From contig OY997595.1 in assembly GCA_963921825.1 (NCBI GenBank), positions 62,899,879-62,963,878 on the forward strand: a stretch of 64,000 nucleotides of DNA. The letters run 5' to 3'. This DNA comes from Erodium maritimum (lineage: Eukaryota > Streptophyta > Magnoliopsida > Geraniales > Geraniaceae). Both the position numbers and the translations under genes were made by a program. Below the pieces are notes generated by a model, which searched no databases, was not told where the DNA came from, and worked only from the letters and a program-made list of their open reading frames with translations. Positions 46,973 to 56,479 of this stretch are shown piece by piece; within the stretch, counting starts at the first letter, position 1; each line of letters begins with the position of its first letter.

Positions 46973-47375
46973 TGTTATAAAACGATAGGCAATAAAACGA
47001 AATAGCGATCAAAACCAAAAACGGAGAACACAACGATATAACGTGGAAAACCCCTCCAAACAACGGAGAGGAAAAAACCACGGGCGCCAACCAGCAAAAC
47101 TTCACTATAGGGAGAATGTTTACACAACGCCGGGGATTTACACTGATTCAACGTATCCCTCATGGCAGCTTACAGGTGGTATTTATAGGAGTGGTGTAGA
47201 GATAGTTCATACAAAATAGGGAAATAAAAATCTCTACACAATTAAGACCCAATTTGGGAAACAGGACATAAATTTCCTAAATTGATTACTTGCTAATCAA
47301 GCCAAGACAATTCCCTAAATTAGTTGCTTGGTAACCAAGCCACAAAATAGCTTGAATTTGGATCAACTTTCAACA
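46973..47375 (-). repeat. 5' LTR of the deleted Copia element
   Basis: 403 bp, near-identical to 43890-44291. The adjacent primer site lies at 46961-46972. Confidence 0.95.
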
Positions 47376-47789
47376 GACATATATGAAGCAGGAAATGGAG
47401 GCAACTATGAAGAAGAAAATGGAGACACAAATAGCCGCCCAAATACAAGTTTCCTTACAAGCTAGTCAGGTTGAGATGATGAAGGTGTGATTCGAAACAA
47501 TGATGCACTCCCAATCAACTGCTTCCCAGTCATCAACTGAGCCGTCGTCCACCCCCATTGTAATCCATTGAAACTTATATTTTTTAAACTTAATAATTAT
47601 ATTTGATGAACTTAAACAATTATGGACAACTGTTATTTGTATAACTGATGTGTTGAACCGCTTGTGTGTCTATGATGAGTATGACGACGAGTATTTGCAT
47701 TTTCCTCACTGTTTGTGTGTGTGTGGCAAACCTAAATTTACAGGATAGGGTTAATATGTAGGTACAATGCACGTTTAGGTGCAACATCT

Positions 47790-48410
47790 TCAACTATTTT
47801 TTTGATATGACACGAAACTTAGCCAACGGATACTATACGTTGCTCATATGAAAAGCCAAGCCAACGGATTGAATCCGTGGCCCAGATGTAAAACTGAGGA
47901 AACGGATCCCATTCGTGGCCTAGTTTTAAAACCAAGGTAACAGACCCTATCCATGACCCACTTAGAAATGGTGGGCAACAAATCAAATCCGTGGCCCGGG
48001 TGGAGAAGCTGGGCAACGGATCAAATCCGTGGCCCATGTGGAAAACCTATCCAATGTATTAAATATGTGGCGAAGGTTAAAAACCAAGCCAACAGATATG
48101 ATCCGTGGCCTAGGTGAAAAACTAAGCCAACTGATTGAATCCGTGACCTAGGTGGAAAATCAATCCAATGTATTGTATATGTGGCCTAGGTGGAAAACTA
48201 AGCCAACACATTGAATTCGTGGCCTAGGTTTTCACTTGCCCAACGTATACTTATATCCGTTGGCCAAGAACTTGGGCTACGAAACTTGGCTGACGGATCT
48301 TGGCCGACACATACAACCGTTGGCCAAGTACTTGGCCAACGAATATCGAATCCTAACCAACGGATACAATGTGTTTCCCAAGATCGATCCAGCAATAGTG
48401 ATACTTGAGG
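47790..48410. repeat. Degenerate about 40-bp tandem repeats, CACTA-like subterminal array
   Basis: Some dozen units carry AAGCCAACGGATTGAATCCG or variants followed by TGGCCTAGGTGGAAAAC. The unit core CGGATNNNATCCG is itself palindromic. Towards 48240-48370 the units change to TTGGCCAAG..ACTTGG types. Arrays of short palindromic repeats near an end are typical of CACTA elements. Confidence 0.7.
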
Positions 48411-48539
48411 TTACATACTTTGAAATGGATCAAAACATGTCCATAGTGGATGTCGATGACTCCCGAGAGGAAATCCGAGATTGAAATGAGAAAAAGAACA
48501 CAAACCAATATCAAACCCATCTCCCTATTTAGCCTTAAG

Positions 48540-48732
48540 TGTTAGGTGTAGTGTCCACAAATGAGTAATGAGTCCCACATCGGATACTTAACGAATAAAA
48601 GAAGAGTTAATATACACTTTGGACCCATGACTTGACATGCTAGTCTTTTGGGGTCAAGTGTGGTGGCCAAAATGTATATTATAGGCTTCTTGTTGTGTGC
48701 TCATCCTAAATATGTCCCGGTTCTCCCTAATA
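48540..48732 (+). repeat. TRIM 5' LTR
   Basis: Starts TGTTAGGTG; followed by the primer-binding site at 48734-48744. Confidence 0.8.
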
Positions 48733-49025
48733 GTGGGATCAGAGTCTTGTTTTATGAACTCTCCCAAGAAGCGAGTCGGGGTAAATCTCCTAGGGCTAGG
48801 AACACCTAGAAACCATGATCCATCCTCTCATGGTGGTGGATCTAGATATGATGAAGTGGACCTCTTCTAGGGCTTGGAACACCTAGAAACCATGATCACT
48901 CCTCTCATGGTGGTGGGTCCAGATAGGATGAAGTGGGCCCGTGAGGGATTGAGTAGAACATGTAAAAGTTTGGCTTAGGAGTGTGAGCAAGACGATGTGA
49001 TGAGACTCAGTATAAAGGGGGAGAT

Positions 49026-49215
49026 TGTTAGGTGAATCCACATATGACTCAAGACTCCCACATCGGATACTTAAGGAATAAAAGAAGAGGTAATATACAC
49101 CTTCGACCCATGACCAGACATGCTAGTCTTTTGGGGTCAAGTGTGGTGGCCAATGTGTATATTATGGGCTTCTTGTTGTGTGTTCCTCCTAAATAAGGCT
49201 CGGTTCTCTCCAATA
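49026..49215 (+). repeat. TRIM 3' LTR
   Basis: Starts TGTTAGGTG; preceded by the polypurine tract at about 49014-49024. Confidence 0.8.
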
Positions 49216-49231
49216 TTGACGATGCGTGAAG

Positions 49232-49256
49232 GCTTGTACTCTTAGCTCTCCGGCCT
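49232..49256 (+). pseudogene. 25-nt fragment identical to exon 7 of the acetyltransferase gene
   Basis: The 25 bases starting GCTTGTACTCTTAGC and ending CTCCGGCCT are identical to 30534-30558. The 13 bases before them agree at about 11 positions with 30521-30533. It lies between the TRIM and a Mutator-like MITE. A match this long is not expected by chance in 64 kb. It may be a captured or filler fragment. Confidence 0.75.
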
Positions 49257-49282
49257 AAGGGAAAATTTACATTTACCTTATA

Positions 49283-49860
49283 GGGAGAATTTTAATATAA
49301 TACCATATATACCAAACATTTATTTGCAAGATAATACCCTAGCATAATTTTTTTCAATATAATACCATGCCAAACATTTATTTGCAAGATAATACATGAC
49401 ATAATTTTTTTTTGAAATATAATACCCTGCCAAACATTTAACCAAAGTTTGATAGCTAACCATTAACTTTTAGTTATTTTTCCATCCACAGAGTGTAAAA
49501 AGTCCAAAATACCCATCACCATTAAATGTCAAACTTTCCCTTCATTGATCTTTTAATTTTCAAAATTTATTTTTTATGGTAGATTTCGAAAATTTGGAGA
49601 TGAAGGAAGAGCAATTTTGACATTTCATGGAGAGGGGTATTTTTGACTTTTTATACTCTTTGGATGGAAATATAACATAAAGTTAATGGTTATGTACCAA
49701 AGTGTGGTTAATTGTTTAGTAGGGTATTATATTGGAAAAAATTATGCAGGGTATTATTTTGCAAATAAATGTTTGGTATGATATTATATTGCAAAAACGT
49801 TATGTCAGGGTATTATCATGCAAATAAATGTTTGGTATGGTATTATATTGAAATTTTCCC
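49283..49860. mobile_element. Mutator-like long-TIR MITE, 578 bp
   Basis: Ends GGGAGAATTTTAATATAATA and, reversed, GGGAAAATTTCAATATAATA, with arms of more than 100 bp made of repeated ATAATACC(CT) and CCAAACATTTATTTGCA words. The 9-bp duplication TACCTTATA is perfect (49274-49282 and 49861-49869). The centre has inverted copies of TTTCCATCC and AAAAAGTCCAAAATACCC. No coding sequence. Confidence 0.9.
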
Positions 49861-49870
49861 TACCTTATAA

Positions 49871-50213
49871 GAAGTAATGCATTCACAGTTTCCCTAACTT
49901 TACAACTTAATGATAATAAAATGTTTGTCAACTATTATTAACTCAAATGATGTAGTATAGGGTGTGTCTTGTCCTAGGGCATAAAACCCAACACGGGTAA
50001 GTCACAAGTCCTGCAACGTCTCTCCTGTTGTCCCCATAAACCCAAGTTAGATGGAACTCCTTCACCCCGGCCCCCAGGTTTCTGTCGTCAATGTGTTGGT
50101 TTCTGGTCACTAGAATAGGGACTTCGACCTCTTCCATCCACAGCATTATTAGAACCCCCCCCCCCCCCCCCCGAGAAACCGTCGTCGGCTGGTAATAGCC
50201 ACCATACTTGCAA
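49871..50213 (-). pseudogene. LINE endonuclease fragment at the Copia insertion site
   Basis: On the minus strand a frame at 49943-50146 (LWMEEVEVPILVTRNQHIDD, then FHLTWVYGDNRRD) resembles the part of the L1 endonuclease where plant LINEs read LLW..HID..W..TGFYG. A C-run of about 21 bases (near 50153-50172) interrupts it. The fragment continues beyond the Copia element at about 56357-56480 (LAERGHILWLDPG). Both ends are lost. Confidence 0.5.
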
Positions 50214-50556
50214 TGTAAGTCCTAACATGCATCTCTAAACATGTTAGAAGATCGAATTACTTACCTCCAGCCATTGCTAACTTCAAATTAAATTGAAGAC
50301 CTTGGTGTATCCAGAAGATGCTCCTGGACTTCCAATGCCTCCACACTTTCTCTCTCAGATGGTGTATGAGTTTTTCGTAAATGAAATTATGTGTGGCAGT
50401 TGGGGACCAGAAACAATATATATCTCTCTCCAATTATAACTGCTCCATCAACAGTTGTGAGGAAGAGACACCAATTGACATGGCATATTGACACTTGTAC
50501 CAATTATATAATTGATCACACCTTATGAATTCAAATAATGAGAGATTAAACTTACA
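50214..50556 (-). repeat. 3' LTR of the complete Copia element
   Basis: 343 bp, TGTAAGTCCTAAC..AAACTTACA. It carries 13 bp around 50367-50380 that the other LTR lacks. Confidence 0.95.
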
Positions 50557-50847
50557 TTCTCCCACTTGATCAATATATATTTGCAACAATGTCTACTAAT
50601 AAGAAATCAGACGCATGAATCATGGCGGTATGTCCTTTTAATGTAAACAAGTAATACCTCTCATGTATCACAATGCATATGATTCTCATACTTTATGAAT
50701 AAACCCAATGTTCATTCTTGGTCCAAACTTAATCGATGATTTATGATTAATCAACTCAATCATACTGAATGTGCACATATTATAAATAATAATCATCTTA
50801 TAGTACAGAGTTTCAGAAAGACAAACATCGTTCCAACAACGAAAAGT

Positions 50848-53800
50848 TTACATCTGGGAACCAAGTCCCATACTCCTAACATGATCCTTAAATTTTCCTG
50901 GTGGCATGCCCTTAGTTAGAGGATCTGCTATCATCAAGTCGGTGCTGATGTGCTCGATGATAACCACTTTGTCCTTCACTTGCTCTCTTATGGCTAAATA
51001 CTTGATGTCGATATGCTTACTTCGACTTCCACTTTTATTGTTCTTAGCCATGAAGATAGCAGCTGAATTGTCACAATACAGCTTCAGGGGTCTACTGATC
51101 GAATCCATGATTCTCAGCTTGGATATGAAACTCTTAAGCCATACACCGTGAGAAGTAGCCTCGAAACAAGACACGAACTCGGCTTCCATGGTAGAAGTAG
51201 CAGTCAAGGACTGTTTGGCACTTCTCCATGACACAGCTCCACTGGCCAACATAAAGATGTAACCAGAAGTTGATTTCCATGAATCAACACAGCCAGCGTA
51301 GTCAGAATCTGAATAGCCGATCACTTCCAGATTGTTCGTTCGTCTGTATACTAGCATGTAATCTCGAGTCCCCTTAAGGTATCGCAATACCTTCTTTGCA
51401 GCCTTCCAGTGCTCAATGCCTGGATTACTTTGATATCTCCCTAACATACCCACAATGAATGCAATATCTGGTCTAGTACAGACCTGTGCATACATTAAGC
51501 TTCCAACAGCTGAAGCATAGGGAATGTTCCTCATTTGTTCCAGTTCCATGTCATTTTTCGGACATTGGTCTAAGCTGAATCTATCACCTTTCACAATAGG
51601 AGCTACATTGGGTGAACAGTCTTTCATCCGAAATCTTTCCAAGACTTTGTTGATGTATGTCTCTTGAGACATACCCAGAGTACCGACTACTCTATCGCGA
51701 TGTATCTTTATCCCAATGACGTAAGATGCATCGCCTAAGTCTTTCATATCAAAGTTCTTGGATAGAAATTGTTTCACCTCAAAAACCATATTCCTATCGT
51801 TACTAGCAAGCAGAATATCATCTACGTATAATATCAAGAAACAAGTCTTGCTCCCACTAACCTTTTGGTATATGCAATTGTCCATAACGTTTTCTTCGAA
51901 TCCGAATGAAGAAACAACGTCATGGAACTTCAAGTACCATATTCGTGAGGCTTGTTTCAAACCATAGATTGATCTTTTAAGCTTGCAAACTAAATGCTCA
52001 CCATTACTATAGGGGAATCCTTCAGGTTGTTTCATGAACACCTCTTCCTCTAGTTCTCCGTTCAGAAAAGCTGTTTTTACATCCATTTGTTGCAATTCCA
52101 AGTCAAAATGTGCAACCAATGCCATGATCACCCGAAGCGAATCTTTCTTTGATACAGGAGAAAAAGTCTCCTTGTAATCGATTCCTTCCTTTTGATTAAA
52201 CCCTTTGGCAACTAGTCTGGCCTTATATCTCTCGATGTTACCGGATGAGTCTTTCTTGGTCTTAAAGACCCATTTACATCCAATGGCTTTCGCCCCTTTA
52301 GGTAACTCGACAAGATCCCAAACTTCATTTGATGCCATCGAATTCATTTCATCATTCATAGCATCATACCATTGACTCGATTCATTACAACTTATGGCTT
52401 GGGTAAACGTCTCAGGATCATTTTCGGCTCCGACATTAAAGTCCGATTCTTGTAGATACACATAGTAGTCCCCAGGAATTGCTGATTTTCTCATTCTAGT
52501 AGATCTTCTTAATGTTGGATCAACATTTTCCTGAGTATCAGGTTGACCAACTAGTTGTTCATTGACCAAAGGCTCTTCATGAACAACTTGATCCACTAGA
52601 TCATTATCAGCATGTGGAAGTTGTTGATTAACCTCAATTCGAGGTTGAGATTGATCTCTAATAACAACGATTTGATCGACTAATGTAGGAGGTTGCTCAA
52701 TTATAGTTTCCGAAGTTGAGCTCTGCAACCGATTCCTCCCACTGATCAAATCATTCTCAAGAAACTTCGCATTTCTTGATTCCACAATCCTGGTGCTATG
52801 AGATGGACAATAAAATCTGTATCCTTTGGATCGTTCCGCATATCCAATAAAATAACCACTAAGGGTTCTAGGATCCAGTTTCTTTTCTTGTGGGTTGTAA
52901 ATCCTCACCTCAGACGGGCATCCCCATATGCGTACATGATGCAAACTCGGTTTCCAACCCTTGAATAACTCAAAAGGTGTCTTTGAAACAGACTTGGTTG
53001 GAACACGATTTAATATGTACACAGCCGTCTTAAGTGCATCAGTCCACAAGAATAAAGGGAGATTCGCATTACTACGCATACTCCTCACCATCTCCATCAA
53101 GGTCCGGTTTCTTCTTTCAGCTACATCATTCTCACTAGGAGATCCTGGATTGGTGTATTGAGCAACTATTCCATGCTCTTGAAGAAACTTAGCGAATGGA
53201 CCCGGTGCTTGACCACCTTCGGTGTATCTACCATAGTATTCTCCTCCTCTGTCACTCCTGACAATCTTGATTGACTTCTCACATTGCTTTTCAACTTCCG
53301 CTTTGAAAATTTTAAACACATCTAATGCTTCACTTTTGTGGTGAAGCATATAGACATACATATATCGTGAGAAGTCATCAATAAAGGAGATAAAGTATTT
53401 TGGACCACTTTGCATATCCATGTCGGGACAACAAATATCTGTATGGATGATTTCAAGTAATTCGGAACTTCTATGTGCACCCTTTTTGGATATCTTGGTT
53501 TGCTTTCCCTTTATGCAATCCACACAAACCTCAAAACCAGCAAAGTCTAGAGTACCAAGTACTCCATCCTTTACTAATCCTTTGATTCTATCCTTGGAGA
53601 TATGTCCCAATCTCCGATGCCACAACATTGAAGATTCCTCATTTTCAACGCATCGTTTTGTGCCAGTAACATGCATAACGGAATTCGTATTATCACTTTG
53701 CACATCTAACATGAACAAACCATTGCATTGTATGCCATTTCCAACAACATCTAATTTGTAAAACAAATTTATTGATGTATCACGAAATTCAAAGGCATAG

Positions 53801-54906
53801 CCTAAAGGCAATAGTTTAGATATAGATATCAAGTTCCTAGAAAATCCTGGAACATAAAATGTGTCTTGCAAAGTTAATACAAATCCATTACATAACTTTA
53901 TTTGGCACGTTCCAACATATTTAACAGCGGAGCGCATTTTGTTGTCTGAATAAATGCATTGCTCATTTCCCGCTGGTTTCCGCAGGTGTGTCATTTCCTG
54001 CATCGATGTCGAAACATGAATTGAAGAACCAGAGTCAATCCACCATGCGTTAACATGAACATCAGCCACATTGGATTCATAACAAACAAGTGAAACATAA
54101 TTACCTTTATTTTTCTGCCACTTGAGGAACTTCGGGCAATCCTTTTTCATGTGTCCCTTCTTTTTACAGAAGTAACACCTGGATTCCTTAGAGATCCCTC
54201 CCTGAATGGGCATTTTCCCCTTCCACTTGTTATTAGGCTGCCATTTTGCCTTCTTCTTATGAGTTGTAAGCATCACGGTCTCACCCTGCTCCATCATCAA
54301 TCGGCTTTCCTCTTGAACACACATAGTCATGAGTTCATTCATCGACCATTTGTCCTTATGTGTGTTGTAAGAAATTTTGAAAGGACCGAATTGATGAGGA
54401 AGGGTGTTTAAAATATAATGCACCAAGAAAGCATCTGACATCTCGACTTCCAATGTCTTCAGTTTTGCCGCAATATCCCTCATTCTCATGATGTGCTCGC
54501 GCACACCACCGAGACCTGTGAGCTTAACAGAGGAAAACCGTCTGATGAGGGTACTAGCCAAGGACTTATCTGAAGTCTGGAATTGCTCATCAATCGCTGC
54601 AAGAAGCGAACGAACATTTCCATGCTTCTCCACCGAGCCCCTTATGCCAGCGGTTATGTGAGTCTTTATGAACATGACTGAGAGTCGGTTAGACTTCTCC
54701 CATTTCTCATGTAGCTCACTTTCCACTCCGTTGTCATCTAGAGGTGGTGGTTCATCCTTAAGAATGGCATAATCCATATCAGCCACTCCTACAGCGAGAA
54801 GTACCCTCTCTTTCCAGATGGAGTAGTTTTCCCCATTTAGCATGGGAACTTCTACCTTGAGGTCATTAAAATTCAAAGAGTTCGATGCTGCAAACATTAC
54901 ATGCAT
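50848..54906 (-). CDS. Copia gag-pol polyprotein, intact reading frame
   Basis: 1352 codons without a stop. Order: gag core (VPMLNGENYSIWKERVLLAV, about residues 20-40); CCHC knuckle CYFCKKKGHMKKDCP (about 250); protease WWIDSGSSIHVS (about 290); integrase zinc region HRRLGHISKDRIKGL..CVDCIKGKQ and core IIHTDICCPD, FIDDFSRYMYVY, VAERRNRTL; chromatin-proximal RIWGCPSEVRIY; reverse transcriptase KWVFKTKKDSSGNIERYKAR, MDVKTAFLNGELEEEVFM and the YVDDILLAS active site; and RNase H GYSDSDYAGC, STMEAEF, DNSAAI, ending PLTKGMPPGKFKDHV. Two spots depart from the usual consensus: ICCP where ICGP is common, and PSENDVAE where PQQNGVAE is common, the latter beside the third catalytic integrase residue. 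Activity therefore cannot be assumed. Confidence 0.95.
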   Translation of the reverse strand: MHVMFAASNSLNFNDLKVEVPMLNGENYSIWKERVLLAVGVADMDYAILKDEPPPLDDNGVESELHEKWEKSNRLSVMFIKTHITAGIRGSVEKHGNVRSLLAAIDEQFQTSDKSLASTLIRRFSSVKLTGLGGVREHIMRMRDIAAKLKTLEVEMSDAFLVHYILNTLPHQFGPFKISYNTHKDKWSMNELMTMCVQEESRLMMEQGETVMLTTHKKKAKWQPNNKWKGKMPIQGGISKESRCYFCKKKGHMKKDCPKFLKWQKNKGNYVSLVCYESNVADVHVNAWWIDSGSSIHVSTSMQEMTHLRKPAGNEQCIYSDNKMRSAVKYVGTCQIKLCNGFVLTLQDTFYVPGFSRNLISISKLLPLGYAFEFRDTSINLFYKLDVVGNGIQCNGLFMLDVQSDNTNSVMHVTGTKRCVENEESSMLWHRRLGHISKDRIKGLVKDGVLGTLDFAGFEVCVDCIKGKQTKISKKGAHRSSELLEIIHTDICCPDMDMQSGPKYFISFIDDFSRYMYVYMLHHKSEALDVFKIFKAEVEKQCEKSIKIVRSDRGGEYYGRYTEGGQAPGPFAKFLQEHGIVAQYTNPGSPSENDVAERRNRTLMEMVRSMRSNANLPLFLWTDALKTAVYILNRVPTKSVSKTPFELFKGWKPSLHHVRIWGCPSEVRIYNPQEKKLDPRTLSGYFIGYAERSKGYRFYCPSHSTRIVESRNAKFLENDLISGRNRLQSSTSETIIEQPPTLVDQIVVIRDQSQPRIEVNQQLPHADNDLVDQVVHEEPLVNEQLVGQPDTQENVDPTLRRSTRMRKSAIPGDYYVYLQESDFNVGAENDPETFTQAISCNESSQWYDAMNDEMNSMASNEVWDLVELPKGAKAIGCKWVFKTKKDSSGNIERYKARLVAKGFNQKEGIDYKETFSPVSKKDSLRVIMALVAHFDLELQQMDVKTAFLNGELEEEVFMKQPEGFPYSNGEHLVCKLKRSIYGLKQASRIWYLKFHDVVSSFGFEENVMDNCIYQKVSGSKTCFLILYVDDILLASNDRNMVFEVKQFLSKNFDMKDLGDASYVIGIKIHRDRVVGTLGMSQETYINKVLERFRMKDCSPNVAPIVKGDRFSLDQCPKNDMELEQMRNIPYASAVGSLMYAQVCTRPDIAFIVGMLGRYQSNPGIEHWKAAKKVLRYLKGTRDYMLVYRRTNNLEVIGYSDSDYAGCVDSWKSTSGYIFMLASGAVSWRSAKQSLTATSTMEAEFVSCFEATSHGVWLKSFISKLRIMDSISRPLKLYCDNSAAIFMAKNNKSGSRSKHIDIKYLAIREQVKDKVVIIEHISTDLMIADPLTKGMPPGKFKDHVRSMGLGSQM

Positions 54907-54971
54907 AGTACAAAAGAAAAAACATAAATGAGACTAACTATCATGCTTTACAAACATAAGCATACAAAATG

Positions 54972-55103
54972 TATCTATCGACATACAGCTTGCCTGTGGG
55001 CTAAAGTCATATGCAAACAGAACATTCACACAACAAGGAATCTATCGACGTACAACTTGCATGTGGGCTAAAGTTATACGTAAAATAGAACATTCATACA
55101 TAA
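54972..55103 (-). repeat. Tandem duplication in the Copia leader
   Basis: Two copies of roughly 60-65 bp. One begins TCTATCGACATACAGCTTGC and the other TCTATCGACGTACAACTTGC; both continue TGTGGGCTAAAGT and end in AGAACATTCA. They lie between the gag start and the leader. Confidence 0.8.
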
Positions 55104-55454
55104 CAACCAATAAAACTATCAAAATCATGTTCCTTTTCCTAATTCCTGTGGGTAGATTAGGAAATATAATTTTGATATTTTATTCTGATCAATTATATAG
55201 AGTTTAATAGAATATCATGTGGGATCGACTCTACTAAACTTGATATAATTAATCACAACCTTAATGATTTATTTGCATATATATACATTGTTAATTTAAA
55301 GATGCTATGGCTACTCTTCAAACAAACAATATAAACATACATAGATCAAAGATGGATAATTAAACACCAAATACATGGTAATTTTTCGGCTGAAAAATCA
55401 GCTCAACACTTTTACTGAAACAACAAATTTGTTTCAGTGAGAAACTGGCGCAAC

Positions 55455-55540
55455 GAGTCACTTAGTTCAATGGTAAAGCACTGATTCTGGTTCCACCATA
55501 CCTGGGTTCGAATCCCGTGGAATGCAGGGTGTAATTTTTT
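55455..55540 (+). other. tRNA-like relic in the Copia leader, copy 1
   Basis: TAGTTCAATGG (55463-55473) fits an A box and GGTTCGAATCC (55504-55514) a B box, spaced as in a tRNA, with a T-run shortly after (about 55534-55539). Acceptor and anticodon stems do not pair well, so this is not a functional tRNA gene. It is antisense to the Copia coding strand. Confidence 0.4.
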
Positions 55541-55692
55541 GATTTTAAATCAAAAAAAGAACCGGCATAGAAGACAGCCCACATCGGCGGCCCGTACTTG
55601 GTCCACGACCCAAAACCAAATTACTAAGGTAATTTGATAGATCATTGTTTCAACAGAGAGCATACAGCCCAATGTTAGTATGAGTTGAGTCA

Positions 55693-55734
55693 AGGCCAGC
55701 ACCTGGGTTCGAATCCCAGTGGCCTTTTTTTTTT
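55693..55734 (+). other. tRNA-like T-arm hairpin in the Copia leader, copy 2
   Basis: CTGGG-TTCGAAT-CCCAG forms a perfect T arm, enclosed by GGCCA..TGGCC and followed by a run of about ten T's, which resembles a Pol III terminator. Only the 3' half of a tRNA is represented. Confidence 0.4.
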
Positions 55735-56026
55735 AATATGCCAAAACGTCAAAACGACGTCGCAGCCTCCTTCCCCAACCTCTAGCCGGGTCTGGAAACG
55801 GGTCTCGCGACCCGAAAACAACCCAGAACGGGTTTGACCATAACTCATCAACCAAGGCTCCGTTTTTCGCCCATAATATATCAAAACGTTCGTATCGAAA
55901 TTACCCATTGATATATTAACTCAGAAAAATTAATTAAGCACAAAATTGGGCACAATAACCAAAAATCAGAGAGAGAAAAACGCACCCAAAAGCAAAGCAG
56001 AGATGTAAACATGCTCTGATACCAAC

Positions 56027-56356
56027 TGTAAGTCCTAACATGCATCTCTAAACATGTTAGAAGATCGAATTACTTACCTCCAGCCATTGCTAACTTCAAA
56101 TTAAATTGAAGACCTTGGTGTATCCAGAAGATGCTCCTGGACTTCCAATGCCTCCACACTTTCTCTCTCAGATGGTGTAAATGAAATTATGTGTGGCAGT
56201 TGGGGACCAGAAACAATATATATCTCTCTCCAATTATAACTGCTTCATCAACAGTTATGAGGAAGAGACACCAATTGATATGGCATATTGACACTTGTAC
56301 CAATTATATAATTGATCACACCTTATGAATTCAAATAATGAGAGATTAAACTTACA
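56027..56356 (-). repeat. 5' LTR of the complete Copia element
   Basis: 330 bp, near-identical to 50214-50556. The primer site lies immediately left of it (56012-56026). Confidence 0.95.
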
Positions 56357-56479
56357 TGCAAGCCTCCCGATCCCAGGGTCTAGCCACAGTATGTGTCCCC
56401 GTTCGGCCAGACACGAGGTCTTACCCAGTCTCAACTCCACGACGTTGGTACTCATTCTAAAGGTCCCTTCGCCGACTAG

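Larger units (their letters stand above)
43890..47375 (-). mobile_element. Copia retrotransposon with internal deletion, 3.5 kb
   Basis: LTRs at 43890-44291 and 46973-47375 differ at about five positions, and GACAT flanks the element exactly (43885-43889 and 47376-47380). Next to the high-coordinate LTR the minus strand reads AGTGGTATCAGAGGC, a primer site for initiator tRNA-Met. Next to the other LTR CAAGGTGGAGTT acts as polypurine tract. The interior is only about 2.7 kb because reverse transcriptase and RNase H are missing. It landed in the CACTA-like exon recently, judging by LTR similarity. Confidence 0.95.
43340..47571 (+). pseudogene. CACTA (En/Spm-like) element exon, interrupted by a Copia element
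   Basis: A plus-strand frame opens near 43580 (KARKVMEEALEQATQSVMDE) and runs to 43884, with a Ser/Thr-rich middle (GGSCSTRSTSSYEELDKL) and a coiled-coil-like end (LKTRIAQMEERE). After the Copia insertion it resumes at 47376 as a Met/Lys/Gln-rich helix (MKQEMEATMKKKMETQ) and meets a stop at about 47490. Helical tails like this are common at the end of plant Ptta/En/Spm-type proteins, but no catalytic domain is visible, so family assignment is tentative. The preceding 240 bp is AT-rich and ends in a T-rich splice-acceptor-like CAAG. Tandem repeats downstream fit a CACTA subterminal region. Confidence 0.5.
48540..49215 (+). mobile_element. TRIM (terminal-repeat retrotransposon in miniature), 676 bp
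   Basis: Direct terminal repeats at 48540-48732 and 49026-49215 share CCCACATCGGATACTTAA, AATAAAAGAAGAG and CTAGTCTTTTGGGGTCAAGT. Right after the left repeat comes TGGGATCAGAG, close to the initiator tRNA-Met primer site, and before the right repeat AAAGGGGGAGA is a polypurine tract. The interior holds a tandem duplication (about 48785-48855 and 48865-48935; GGAACACCTAGAAACCATGA) but no gene. The flanks TTAAG and TTGAC agree at three of five bases, so the insertion is old. LTR identity is about 85% by eye. Confidence 0.85.
50214..56356 (-). mobile_element. Complete Copia retrotransposon, 6.1 kb
   Basis: LTRs at 50214-50556 and 56027-56356 differ by about three substitutions and one 13-bp indel, and TGCAA flanks both sides exactly (50209-50213 and 56357-56361). 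The primer site AGTTGGTATCAGAGC (initiator tRNA-Met) abuts the high-coordinate LTR and the polypurine tract AAGTGGGAGAA abuts the other. A single unbroken 1352-codon gag-pol frame fills the interior. Intact structure plus near-identical LTRs suggest a young, possibly still competent insertion. Confidence 0.96.

Noticed and set aside
55455-55540. Functional tRNA gene
   Set aside because: A and B boxes are present but acceptor and anticodon stems do not pair, and it lies inside a retrotransposon leader.
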